Positions 18,196 to 27,390 of a stretch of 64,000 bases of DNA are shown here, piece by piece. The position numbers and the translations under genes are program-made. Under the pieces are notes generated by a model. It was not told where the DNA came from. It worked only from the letters and a program-made list of their open reading frames with translations, and ran no database searches. The DNA is from Stentor roeselii (Eukaryota > Ciliophora > Heterotrichea > Heterotrichida > Stentoridae): the NCBI GenBank assembly GCA_006503475.1, contig RSEH01000098.1, positions 62,001 to 126,000 on the forward strand, given 5' to 3'. Position 1 is the stretch's first letter. Every line of letters starts with the position of its first letter.

Positions 18196-20238
18196 CTAAT
18201 GATCTGGAGGCAGGTACCTTTTCTGCATCATGACCTGCCAGTCAATCCCTTTAAAAAAGACGTGTTTTTTGATCTCCTCGTAACTAGGACGCTTTTGAGC
18301 TTTTCTGTTTGTAAGACTCACGACCAGGTCTCTTGCGTCTCTTCCAAGTTCTCCTGAAAACTTCAGCTGGCCTTTCCGGATCAGGCTGAAAATCCGGTCC
18401 ATGTCGAGATGGGCGAAAGGAAGCTCGTTGGTGAGCAGCTGGTGCATCACAATCCCCAAAGCGTATTTATCAGTCGCTTTTGTGATGTTCTCCCTCGCCA
18501 GGATCTCCGGAGAAATGTAAGCAGGCGATCCGACAATGGTTGAAACAGAAAGCTCTTGCTCGTTGATTTCCTTTGCAAGGCCGAAATCTGCTAATCTGAC
18601 ATGACCATAGCTGTCAAGCAAGATATTTGCTGGCTTTAAATCACGGTAAATCACGTTTTTGCTGTGAAGGTATTCAAGGGCTAAAACGATTTCAGCAAGC
18701 ATGAACTTTGCTTTAAGCTCTGAAATCTGGTTGTTTTCCATGAAAGTCTCCAGGTCTCCCTTTTCACAGAACTCGAGGATGAGGTAGATGCACATTGGAG
18801 TTTCTATTGAATGGACTAGCTTCAAGATGAAAGGGTGGGTCAGGTCTTTCATTATTTCTATTTCTGTTTGAGCGTAGCTTAACATTCTTTTTTTTTCCAG
18901 GAATCTTTTTGATAGACACTTCATGGCGAATAACTTTCCGTTTGTTACACTTTTTACCTTATAAACACTTGCAAAACTACCTGAACCCAACTCGCTCATT
19001 CGGTCAAAGGAGTCAATGTCGAGGTTTTCTGGAAGGGCGAATGGTGAGTTGTCTTCAAATGGAGGATCAGTGACAGTGAACAAGCTATCATTTTCTGTTT
19101 TTCTCTTCTCTTGGCCAATGCCATTTTTCTTGCAATATTCAATCGACTGCGAAATCTTTTCAACCCACTCATCTCTGACTTCTTCAACCCTTGTGTAATA
19201 AATCGGTTGGAACCCGTCAACTATTACTTGAAAATAAAAATTTCCTCTTAAATTCCAACTATTTCTAAACCTGATCTTTACCTCTTGAATTTCACTGAGA
19301 TAAACGAAAATACCAGTTTCTTTTTTACTTAGAAGTGAAAGCTTATCAGGAAACTCTTCAAGTGTTCCTTTTTCTAAGTTGATGTTTAAAAAACAGGAAG
19401 AATCGATGAAAATCCCTGAATTATATAAAAAAACCTCTCCAACAAAAGTAGGCCTGGCCTCTTGAGCGTATTTTGAGATTTCTAGATTTCCTTGAAATTT
19501 TGCAATTAATTCTAAGATTTCCTGATTTTCAGTGATTTCAATGGGTCTTCTTCCTCTCTCATCCTCAACAGAAAGCGATGCTTTAGACAACAGAAGGAGT
19601 TGAACAATATCTTTATGTTCTCTTCCAACAGCGATATGAAGAGCAGATCCTCTTTTATTAGAATAATCAATCTGAATTCCAGGAACTTTCAACATTTTAC
19701 TGCAAATCTGCAAATGACCATGAGCCACTGCAAGCATCAAAGGAGTCCAACAGTCAGTCGTTTCCAAGTTGATGATTTCAGAAGCATGCTTCAAAAGAAC
19801 CTCTAAAATTTCAGCTGATCCGACAGAAGCTGCAAAGTGAAGACAAGTCCAGTTATTCATTAACGCTGGAATTTTCAATAACTCAGTCAGAGGGTATTTC
19901 TGGTCGATTTTAGAAAAAATTTCGAAAGAGTCATCGAAAATCGATTGTTTCAGGTTTTTAAAAGCTTTTATCTCTTCAAGGTCTTTAACTTTTATAATCA
20001 CTTTGCAGGTGTTGTTAATTGAGTAACCTGAAACTAACCAGCTAGAGTCCATCGAAGTTTCTTTTAAGTCAAGGTCACAGCTGAATAGTTCAAGGAAGTG
20101 ACTTGGAACGTCTAGAACTTCAGATATTTTTGCTTTCAGTTTGTCAACAAGGAGATCATCCTGCACCAGCAGCTGTCCATTCAAGTTAGCATCGACCCAT
20201 TCAAACTCAACATTGATTTCACTACTTTCCGACTTCAT
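18196..20238 (-). CDS. Ankyrin-PH-AGC-type protein kinase
   Basis: 680 residues. Residues 8-90 look like a ubiquitin-like fold. Residues 128-250 are three to four ankyrin repeats (WTCLHFAASVG, WTPLMLAVAHG, GSALHIAVGRE). Residues 264-370 resemble a PH domain ending in DEWVEKISQSI. The kinase spans 412-662: GSGSFASV, Lys440, YRD with D533 (YRDLKPANIL), DFG at 551-553, SPE at 576-578. The YRDLKPxN form and a trailing segment point to the AGC group (S6K/RSK/PKB-like). PH domains often bind phosphoinositides, so membrane recruitment is likely. The ATG at 20238 is only 6 nt from the divergent ATG at 20245. Confidence 0.88.
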   Translation of the reverse strand: MKSESSEINVEFEWVDANLNGQLLVQDDLLVDKLKAKISEVLDVPSHFLELFSCDLDLKETSMDSSWLVSGYSINNTCKVIIKVKDLEEIKAFKNLKQSIFDDSFEIFSKIDQKYPLTELLKIPALMNNWTCLHFAASVGSAEILEVLLKHASEIINLETTDCWTPLMLAVAHGHLQICSKMLKVPGIQIDYSNKRGSALHIAVGREHKDIVQLLLLSKASLSVEDERGRRPIEITENQEILELIAKFQGNLEISKYAQEARPTFVGEVFLYNSGIFIDSSCFLNINLEKGTLEEFPDKLSLLSKKETGIFVYLSEIQEVKIRFRNSWNLRGNFYFQVIVDGFQPIYYTRVEEVRDEWVEKISQSIEYCKKNGIGQEKRKTENDSLFTVTDPPFEDNSPFALPENLDIDSFDRMSELGSGSFASVYKVKSVTNGKLFAMKCLSKRFLEKKRMLSYAQTEIEIMKDLTHPFILKLVHSIETPMCIYLILEFCEKGDLETFMENNQISELKAKFMLAEIVLALEYLHSKNVIYRDLKPANILLDSYGHVRLADFGLAKEINEQELSVSTIVGSPAYISPEILARENITKATDKYALGIVMHQLLTNELPFAHLDMDRIFSLIRKGQLKFSGELGRDARDLVVSLTNRKAQKRPSYEEIKKHVFFKGIDWQVMMQKRYLPPDH

Positions 20239-20244
20239 ATTTTA
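20239..20244. promoter_or_regulatory. 6-nt divergent intergenic region
   Basis: All that lies between the start codons of the ankyrin-PH kinase (minus) and the helical-repeat gene (plus). Promoter elements and 5' UTRs must overlap the coding starts of the neighbour, or true starts lie further in. Confidence 0.5.
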
Positions 20245-21255
20245 ATGAGTGTCTTAGACGACTGCGTCAAAAGTCTCACCGCGAGACCTTCTTCAAATGT
20301 GATGAAGTGCATGTTAGGGTAAGTTTCATTCAGCTTCTTGAAAGAAAAGCGGTATAGTCAAGAAGACATGTTGAAATCTTTAAGTAACAGCGGGATCAGA
20401 AACTTATTCGAATGGATTTATTCAAAAGACATCGAACTCAGAAAGGCTTCTTGTTTGCTTTTATGTGAACTTTCATTTGACAACATCAAAGCTCAAGAAA
20501 AAATCTGCTCTGTGATGAACTATTCGATGGTGAAAGGAAAAATCGCTTTAAACCGACTTCCAAAGCGAATTGAGTCTTTGTTGAAAGAAAGGCCTGACCT
20601 GCTGAAACTTTTAAGAAAAGAAGAAAATGAAAGTTTGAGGTATTGGTCCTTTCCTCCTTTGGATTCTTTGACTTATAAGTCATCTTTAGACAATTTGTTC
20701 TTTTTCCCTGATCCACTTGATTACGTGATCGGTTTTTTAACGGCGAAGAAGCCTCAGAACAATTTTATTAACACAACAACTTCTTATTTTTCAGAGGATT
20801 TTGATGTTTCTGATAATGAAGAAGCGAAGGATAGGAAAAGTCAGTCACCGGCTGTTAGAAGGAAGAAAGATGTTGAAAATTTAAAAGAGCCTGTCACTTA
20901 TTCTCCGAAACTTTACAGTTATGGAAATGATGAAATGCTTGAACCTGTTGAGGTCCAGTCCCCGCATCATAAAACTCGATCTGCTGTCTCGCCTTTGAAA
21001 CCTGTTAGACTTGCTACTGATAGTATTGAAGCTTCTATTAATAGGATCAAAGGAGCACTTAATCAACTTGCTAGACCGAATACTTCTCGCACTTATTCAC
21101 CTGGAAATGTTTTAAGTCAAACTTTGGCGAAGGCTAGAGATACTAGTAAGTCACCTGATGGACTTTCTAATAAGAGGAAACTTTTAACTACCAAGTTGCA
21201 GGGGATTATTAAGAGTCCTTTTTCGAATACATTGAAAAGAGGAAATCGGGAGTAG
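20245..21255 (+). CDS. Helical-repeat-like N-terminus plus disordered tail, unknown
   Basis: Two exons (20245-20318, 20334-21255) joined over a 15-nt intron give 331 residues. The first exon supplies MSVLDDCVKSLTARPSSNV and shifts the start to a proper ATG. Residues about 30-85 resemble an armadillo/HEAT-type helical pair (GIRNLFEWIYSKDIELRKAS). Residues 90-160 contain Trp/Phe-rich segments, and the rest is Ser/Lys/Pro-rich and probably disordered. No enzyme motif. Divergent partner of the ankyrin-PH kinase with 6 nt between ATGs, so co-regulation is likely. Confidence 0.7.
20319..20333 (+). other. 15-nt intron
   Basis: GTAAGTTTCATTCAG, A at position 10. Splits a Gly codon. Confidence 0.88.
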
Positions 21256-21422
21256 TTGTGATATTTATAGAGTTTAAGTAGATTCTTTTTAAAGTTTTCA
21301 TAAATAACCACCCTATCTAATTGACTTTAATCCATAATCAATTTAACTCAAAAACATCTAAACTCTAATCCACACTTCAATTATATCGAACTTTTCCATT
21401 TATACTAATTAATTCAAACTGT

Positions 21423-22505
21423 ATGGGAAAAGTGTGTTCATGCATGAAAACCTGCACAAATGAAGACCTGGTTGTATTAGAGAGCAATGAAGACAACCAA
21501 AAGCCTCAAGATCCAAAACCAGAAACCCATGACATTTTTACCTGTCCAGACCCCTTAAGTTACACATTTCAAGACTTTCCTGAAATGCGAGATCCAGGCG
21601 AAGCCTTAAGGCAAAGTTCTTCAAACGAAAAGGAGTCTTTAGTTCCAAATCTTCCAAGAGGTTCCAAGCCATCAATGAGTGAAAAGCCAGTGGAGGTTAT
21701 AAACTACTCCAATGAAATAGTAGAGAAAGTTGCTAGTTCTTTGGAAAAGCTGAAATATCCTAGTGATAGTCTTTTAGATGACTCAGAAAAGGTCATAAAA
21801 GGTCCAACTAAGCTGGAAAATCGAGCTATTTATATTGGAGAGTGGAATATGTCTCATGAAAAACACGGCAAAGGGGTCCAGATCTGGCCTGATGGCTCGA
21901 AATATGAGGGACAATGGAAAAATCATAAGGCTAATGGATTTGGTAGGCTTATTCATGCTGACGGAGATGTTTATGAAGGATATTGGAAAGATGATAAGGC
22001 TTCAGGGACTGGAATGTATATACATGCGAATGGAGCTAAGTATGAAGGTGAGTGGCTGGATGATTCTCAACATGGTCAAGGCAGTGAAACCTGGATCGAC
22101 GGTGCTAAATATCAAGGCAGCTACGCTTTTGGGAATAAATCCGGTTACGGAAAGTTCATATGGGCCGATGGTAGCTGTTTCGAAGGAGAATTCACAAATA
22201 ACGATATTGAAGGTCACGGCATCTACCACTGGCACGACGGGAGAAAATACGAAGGGGAGTGGAAAGCAAATAAAATGTGTGGCAAGGGAGTCTTCACCTG
22301 GCCCGATGGCAGAAAATACGAAGGAGAGTACTTGAATGACAAAAAACACGGATTCGGGGTGTTTGAGTGGAACGACGGCAAGAAATATGAAGGGATGTGG
22401 GAAAACGGCAAACAACATGGAATAGGCTACTTTTCTGATCACTTTGGAAGAAGGCGACAAGGTGAATGGGCAAACGGGAAACGAGTAAAGTTCCTAGATT
22501 GTTAA
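21423..22505 (+). CDS. MORN-repeat protein with N-myristoylation motif
   Basis: 360 residues. The N-terminus MGKVCSCMKTC fits N-myristoylation followed by palmitoylatable cysteines. Residues 12-130 are polar and probably disordered. Residues about 135-352 hold nine MORN repeats of about 23 residues, each with the YEGxW and GxGxxxxxxG pattern (for example KYEGQWKNHKANGFGRLIHA). MORN repeats bind proteins and possibly membranes, and are common in protist cortical and ciliary structures. The gene at 38604 has the same layout with fewer repeats. It ends 4 nt from a convergent stop. Confidence 0.9.
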   Translation: MGKVCSCMKTCTNEDLVVLESNEDNQKPQDPKPETHDIFTCPDPLSYTFQDFPEMRDPGEALRQSSSNEKESLVPNLPRGSKPSMSEKPVEVINYSNEIVEKVASSLEKLKYPSDSLLDDSEKVIKGPTKLENRAIYIGEWNMSHEKHGKGVQIWPDGSKYEGQWKNHKANGFGRLIHADGDVYEGYWKDDKASGTGMYIHANGAKYEGEWLDDSQHGQGSETWIDGAKYQGSYAFGNKSGYGKFIWADGSCFEGEFTNNDIEGHGIYHWHDGRKYEGEWKANKMCGKGVFTWPDGRKYEGEYLNDKKHGFGVFEWNDGKKYEGMWENGKQHGIGYFSDHFGRRRQGEWANGKRVKFLDC

Positions 22506-22509
22506 GATA

Positions 22510-23820
22510 TTAAAGAATTAAATGATGTTCCACGTAATTGGAAACGATTCCTAGTCCTACGTTTTCAAGAAATTCTTTAAATTTTAAACACTTTGAAGGG
22601 CATTCAGGTGAAAAGCAAAAAGAACATATTGAGTGTTTACAGTTCATTTTTAATTTGGAAGGCTTTAACGTCTCTGAATTTATATAAGGCACACTTTCTT
22701 TGTGATCACAATCATGATTGCATACACGAAACTGATTTATTAACATGAGGATCTGGTATTTTCTCAATATTGAAAAAGGGATAAAATATAAATTCTGTTT
22801 GAAAAATTCTTCCGGTATAACATAAAAGCAGCATTCATTTTTTTTATATTCAAATTCATTTATCATATATTCATTGTATTTATCTTCACCAACAGGGTAC
22901 TTGCACCTTTGTTTTTTTTTATCACATAAACATTTATACACTGGAGATGAAAAATTTTTTTTTTTCTGAACTGGTTTACCACTTTTTTCACATTCACCAG
23001 TTTGATTATATTCACATTCATGAATCAGTTCCAATCTCTCATTTCGATTGCAGTAAATATCTGACTTCTTTTTAGATTGAAGAACAGGCATCGTCATTTC
23101 TTCACTAAAACATCTCAAATGAGTAGAGTGGTGTTGATTCAATTCTATTAATTTTTCTTTATAATCTTCAGTATTTTTTTTACAAAAGACGCAGATTTTG
23201 TCAATGGAGTGGAATTCAATGTTTTTAACATCTCTTATCAATTCTTCTAAATTTACATTCTGAATAAGGGGATAAGTGAGTTTTTTAATTATTTCATTCA
23301 TTTCTCTCGGAACTGAAATGTTTGTGACAGGAGGTAGTGGCTGTTGAGGGTAGTAAGATATTGGGTCTATTTGAATAGTTTTTATCAATGAATAAAGAGT
23401 CGCTCGAAGTGTGTTTAAAGTTGAATCGATTCTAGAAATATCATCGGAAGTACCTTCGCTAAGCACTTCAGGGTAGGGAAAGCTGATCAAGTTTTTAGTT
23501 GGGATTATGTATATTTGATTACAGGATAAATTTAACTTCAAACGAGAATCTTCTAGATTTTTAACTGCAATGCAAACTTTCAACGCCTCTATTGCTATCT
23601 CTTTAAACAGAAGGAGCTTTTCTGTAGGATTTATGTTTAATATGTGCTGTGATAAAGGAATTCCTGAGATTTTGCATGTCAGGGTTTGAGAATCTTTACT
23701 TTCTTCTAAGGGAAAGAAGTTCGCGTAGGTATTTGATAGTGTTTTCATCTTTTCGAAATAGGGTTCAACTACATTTAAACTTTCGATTCTTACTTCTGTC
23801 TGTTCCTCTCTAGATACCAT
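22510..23820 (-). CDS. Cys/His-rich protein with possible degenerate kinase-like region
   Basis: 436 residues from ATG 23820. Residues about 70-215 vaguely follow a protein-kinase C-lobe outline (LNLSCNQIYIIP where HxDLKPxNIL would be, then a helix-rich tail) but have no HRD, DFG or APE, so any kinase fold would be dead. Residues 220-436 contain many Cys/His pairs: CVFCKK, then a Cys-rich middle, then CNHDCDHK and CKHSICSFCFSPECPSKC near the end. This suggests one or more zinc-binding modules, perhaps IBR/RING-like. I cannot name a family. The coding strand is AT-rich even for this region. Confidence 0.6.
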   Translation of the reverse strand: MVSREEQTEVRIESLNVVEPYFEKMKTLSNTYANFFPLEESKDSQTLTCKISGIPLSQHILNINPTEKLLLFKEIAIEALKVCIAVKNLEDSRLKLNLSCNQIYIIPTKNLISFPYPEVLSEGTSDDISRIDSTLNTLRATLYSLIKTIQIDPISYYPQQPLPPVTNISVPREMNEIIKKLTYPLIQNVNLEELIRDVKNIEFHSIDKICVFCKKNTEDYKEKLIELNQHHSTHLRCFSEEMTMPVLQSKKKSDIYCNRNERLELIHECEYNQTGECEKSGKPVQKKKNFSSPVYKCLCDKKKQRCKYPVGEDKYNEYMINEFEYKKNECCFYVIPEEFFKQNLYFIPFSILRKYQILMLINQFRVCNHDCDHKESVPYINSETLKPSKLKMNCKHSICSFCFSPECPSKCLKFKEFLENVGLGIVSNYVEHHLIL

Positions 23821-24087
23821 TATCCTCGACTTTATATTCTATAAATTTATTCAAAACCATATGTAAAACTAATCTAAATCAGATAAAATCATTACTAAAA
23901 GTAAACTTAATAAAAACAAAACCATGTAAAATTAAAACCTATAATTAAACCCTTACCAAAACTATTTTAATCATTCAATAAATCCCTGAACCAAATGAAA
24001 TTCACAATAAAAAATCCAAAACAATTAAATTTCTATTAAATAAAAATAAATCGCTCTTCATCAATCTCCTGACAAGACAATTCCATA

Positions 24088-25922
24088 ATGTCCTATTTAA
24101 GCAAGTCATTTTCAATCCTTCCAAGAGGCAGTTCTCGGCCAGTTCTCCATCCAGTAAAAAACCATCGAATTCAAGCCTTTAGACCGACCCAAGTCTCCAG
24201 CACATCCTCGACACCATTCCATAAGCCAGTTCTCTTATCCCAGTTAAAATCTCGTAAAAAAGCCGAAGACTTCGAAATAACTCCAATATACGCAGCTCAA
24301 GTAGTAAAAAGGTACCTTCTTCCAATGTTCGACAAGAAAAAGTCCCAAAAAAGTGACATAAGCCGAAAACAAATGATGGGTCTAGCTTCAGAAGGTATTC
24401 CAACACTCGAAACAACAGAAAGTTCAGTTTTAGGAGAACTTCAGCTAAGTGACCAGCTTCTTCGAGAACTCGAAAGCAACCTGCTCGTTTTAAACGAGGC
24501 TGAATCCAAGGTAAAGAGATGTGAGCAGGAAAAATTCGAAATGACTCAAGAAATTTCTAGACTTGCTAAAGAAAACGATGACCTTCGCATCAACTTGGAA
24601 GGACTCATCATGCAAACAACTGCAGGGAGCAGAAACACTCAAACTTACGAGATGATCGTCTATATGCTGCAGAAACAACTGGAAAACTTCAAAAAACTCT
24701 ACAAGGCCAACGAGTTTAAACTTGAGCAAGTTTCTCAGATGTTAAGTGAAGAAAGAAGCACGAATGATATCCGATTAGTTTTCAATGTCTCCTTAACTCT
24801 TCACATAAGTACAAAGCTGAAATCATCGGAAAAGACTACCTGATTAACTTGATGGCAATTGAAAACCAAATCCTTAAAGATAAACTTGCAGGTCTTAGTC
24901 AAAGTTTCGAATCTATCATCTTCAAAAAGTCAGAACTCGAGATAAGTCTTGATTTTTTAAGTAAAATCATTCAACTCGCCTCAGAAAATGATAAAAAACT
25001 CTGGGCTTGTGAAAAGAAGTTTATTGATATGAAGATATTAAAAGAAGACTTGAATTACCGACTTGTTAAGTTAACTGATGCGAAAAATATAATTGTTTTT
25101 AATCAGGAGAAGGTTTTGGAACAGACTAAGGAAAAACTGGCGAAAAGTAAAGAAGAACTTGTTTTGGCTCTTGAAGAAAAGGAAAGGGTCAAGGGTAGAC
25201 TTGAAAATTTGCAGAGTAGTCATCAGAGTTTAGTTGAGGTTTATGAAAAAATGAGGAAAAGGGCTTTACAGGCTAATTCACGATCTTTGGCGAATAGTAC
25301 TGAAAAAATGTGCACTAATTGTAAAAAGGTTTATTTTGAAGAAGAAAATTTTAATTGGTCTTGCAAGGTTCATACTTCACCTTTTAGTGACTTTTGGTGG
25401 TGTTGTGGGAAAAAGGATAAAAATGCACCTGGGTGTAAAATTTGCAAACATGAGTCGAGGGATGATGATATTGCTCAAGAGGAAGTTATTAATGAAACTA
25501 AGAGCTTTTGCTCTGTATTTTTTAAATAGACATGCAAGAAAAAAGGACATAAATGCAAAGACTGTCCACTCGACCCAAACGCTAAAACAAAGCCAGACAT
25601 GATAGAAGAAGCAGACCGTCTTGCCCTAATCTCGAAAGAAAAATCATTAAAGCAAGGTCAAAAAGAAGAGCTAAACCAAAACCACTCATCCCTCCACAAC
25701 AAGATCCAAGAGCTTATAAGTTGTTCAGAGTCCGAAACATTCGAAGAAGCCGACGGATTTTTCCCAGACCTGATGAGTCTAAAAAGAAACACTTTATTCG
25801 ACTTAGAAAAAGTAAAACCCATTCAGACCCGTCACAAGATCCAAACCTTGACCGACGAGAGTCCTTTCGTGTTAAGAAAGCTGAAAACTCAGAAAAAGAC
25901 GAGACCTCAGCAAGGTTCATAA
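24088..25922 (+). CDS. Coiled-coil protein with CHORD-like Cys/His module; frame break near 24770-24840
   Basis: Segments 24088-about 24800, then up to 25514, then 25530-25922. The last two join cleanly across a 15-nt intron at 25515-25529. The first two lie in different frames. No 15- or 16-nt intron explains the shift; GT...AG spans of 23 or 32 nt or a one-base assembly error would. Residues 100-240 and the middle are long coiled coil. Then comes a CHORD-like cluster: CTNCKKVYFEEENFNWSC, H, WWCCGKKDKNAPGC, H, followed by CSTCKKKGHKCKDC after the intron. CHORD modules bind two zinc ions and mediate Hsp90/SGT1-type contacts; this copy is divergent. The disordered tail ends at TAA 25922. Confidence 0.7.
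25515..25529 (+). other. 15-nt intron
   Basis: GTATTTTTTAAATAG, A at position 10. Removal joins CS to TCKKKGHKC in frame. Confidence 0.88.
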
Positions 25923-25963
25923 CTGTAATCATTAGTTTATCACTTAAATCATTAACTACTAGC

Positions 25964-26140
25964 CTAGTAGGACCTCCCAGTCCAGGGGCAAGTGCAATCC
26001 GCGGGTTTAAGAAGTTGCCAATCACGAGAAACAACTGGTTTGTGGTTTCCTGTAAGACGAGCGGGTCCGAAGTACCACATGCCGGCTATCACGAGAAGCA
26101 CTGTTGAACTGAAGTGTTTGCTCACGGGGATTGTGTTCAT
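25964..26140 (-). CDS. Possible small membrane protein (58 residues)
   Basis: A complete ATG-to-TAG frame in an otherwise empty 260-nt interval between a plus gene ending at 25922 and a minus gene ending at 26187. It starts MNTIPVSKHF, has one hydrophobic stretch (STVLLVIAGMWYFG), then a short tail with CTCPW. Its spacing from both neighbours (41 and 46 nt) is normal here, and the sequence is less AT-rich than the true spacers. No family recognised. It could be chance; expression data would decide. Confidence 0.4.
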   Translation of the reverse strand: MNTIPVSKHFSSTVLLVIAGMWYFGPARLTGNHKPVVSRDWQLLKPADCTCPWTGRSY

Positions 26141-26186
26141 TTTCTTTATTGGTTAAAAATATGTTGAGGTGGAAAGTTATTTAAAA

Positions 26187-26642
26187 TCATAAATCTTGCT
26201 TTTTTTGGGATTTTAGTTTCTCTAGATTACGGTATCTGTAACCGTATACTTCTGGGTTTTTGTAAACTTCTGGATTTTTAGAGTCGTGTTTTCCTTCTAG
26301 TTGGATTCGCTCTTTCCACATCTTTTCTCTCCATTCGAAGAATCGCTTTAAAAGATCGCCTGAGTCTACTTTTAGCTTTAGGTCTCTTAGTTCGACTCCT
26401 TCTCGGAGGCGCTGAGATTTTAGGTAGGATTGGCCGAAGTCACGGATCATTTCTTCGTTTTTTTCTATGCCCTACTTGAAAATCACCCCTTTTCTGATGC
26501 CGGCTGTCAGGGCATCGAGGAATTGGTTTATGGTTAGTTTTCCGTCTTTGTTTTTATCTTCTTTTTCGAAGTAGCTGTAGTTTATGGCTTGACGAGCAAA
26601 ACTCAAAGATACTAAGAACAAGATTAAAAACAGTTTAGGCAT
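26187..26642 (-). CDS. Secreted or ER-lumenal EF-hand protein
   Basis: Exons 26487-26642 and 26187-26471, joined over a 15-nt intron, encode 146 residues. MPKLFLILFLVSLSFA is a clear signal peptide. An EF-hand loop follows (DKNKDGKLTINQF, residues about 29-41) with acidic or polar ligands in the usual places, so calcium binding is likely. The rest is charged and helical (VELRDLKLKVDSGDLLKRFF), with a duplicated KNPEVY near the end. No KDEL-type tail: it ends KKQDL, loosely similar to a retention signal but not a standard one. Function beyond calcium binding is unknown. Confidence 0.72.
26472..26486 (-). other. 15-nt intron with GTG start
   Basis: GTGATTTTCAAGTAG on the minus strand; the only intron here not starting GTA. 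A at position 10 is kept. Confidence 0.85.
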
Positions 26643-26810
26643 TTTTATGTTAGATTTTAGAGGCTGGAAAATCAGAATAATTTTTCAAGTCACAAATAAA
26701 AGGAGATTTGATTAGCCAAGGTAAAATACCCAAACATCATAAGACCAGTCACCAAATAAACAATTTAAACCAATCATTAAAGCAATCCACTAAATTCTTT
26801 AATTAACGAA

Positions 26811-27359
26811 ATGTCAGAAAACCCAATAAACCTGAATTCACGAAGAGCGATATCAACAAGAAGAAGCGAAAGTCCATCAAGAGTCTACTGGCGTAAAGGT
26901 TACACATTCGGTCAAAGCCAGCGATCACATGTCCTAAACCTAAAAGGCCGTAATTCTCCTCCTCCAGGCACTTACAACATATCCTCTACAATCGGAGACA
27001 TTCCAAGAGGTCCTCTTCTACGTGGAATGGCGAACATTCAGTTCAGCCTTCAAAGAGTATCAAACTTGCCAGGTCCCGGTTATTACAACCCTTACGAGCC
27101 TTTAGGAAGCAACGCTCCGAAGTACTCAATGAAACCTCGCAACGACTTACGAGAACGTTCAAAGTCACCCGGTCCAAGTAACTACTTTCCCAACTTCCGC
27201 ACGACGCAAACAACGAAATTTTCAGGTATTCAATTTGGAAACTGTGACAAAGACCGTACCACGAGTGTTCCAAGGAAAAGAGACAGTCCTGGGCCTGGTT
27301 CTTATGAAATTCCAAGCATTTTCAGTAATACTCTTGCGAGTTTTTGTCCTTCTCATTGA
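26811..27359 (+). CDS. STPGR (SHIPPO/ODF3-like) repeat protein
   Basis: 182 residues with several PGPGxY-type repeats: PPPGTYNIS (near 50), LPGPGYYNP (near 87), SPGPSNYFP (near 120), SPGPGSYEIP (near 160). This is the STPGR/SHIPPO signature of ODF3/CIMAP proteins, many of which sit inside ciliary or cortical microtubules. The length is short to average for the family. It stops with TGA at 27359. Its 31-nt distance from the following UBA-PUB gene is tight. Association with microtubules is inferred from the family. Confidence 0.85.
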   Translation: MSENPINLNSRRAISTRRSESPSRVYWRKGYTFGQSQRSHVLNLKGRNSPPPGTYNISSTIGDIPRGPLLRGMANIQFSLQRVSNLPGPGYYNPYEPLGSNAPKYSMKPRNDLRERSKSPGPSNYFPNFRTTQTTKFSGIQFGNCDKDRTTSVPRKRDSPGPGSYEIPSIFSNTLASFCPSH

Positions 27360-27390
27360 CTAGGATAATAAGCGACTTGATATAATTCTA

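Noticed and set aside
22002-22460. 152-residue minus-strand frame opposite the MORN gene
   Set aside because: Repetitive shadow of the MORN repeats.
24760-24845. Programmed ribosomal frameshift in the coiled-coil gene
   Set aside because: No slippery heptamer at the frame change; a sequence error or unusual intron is simpler.
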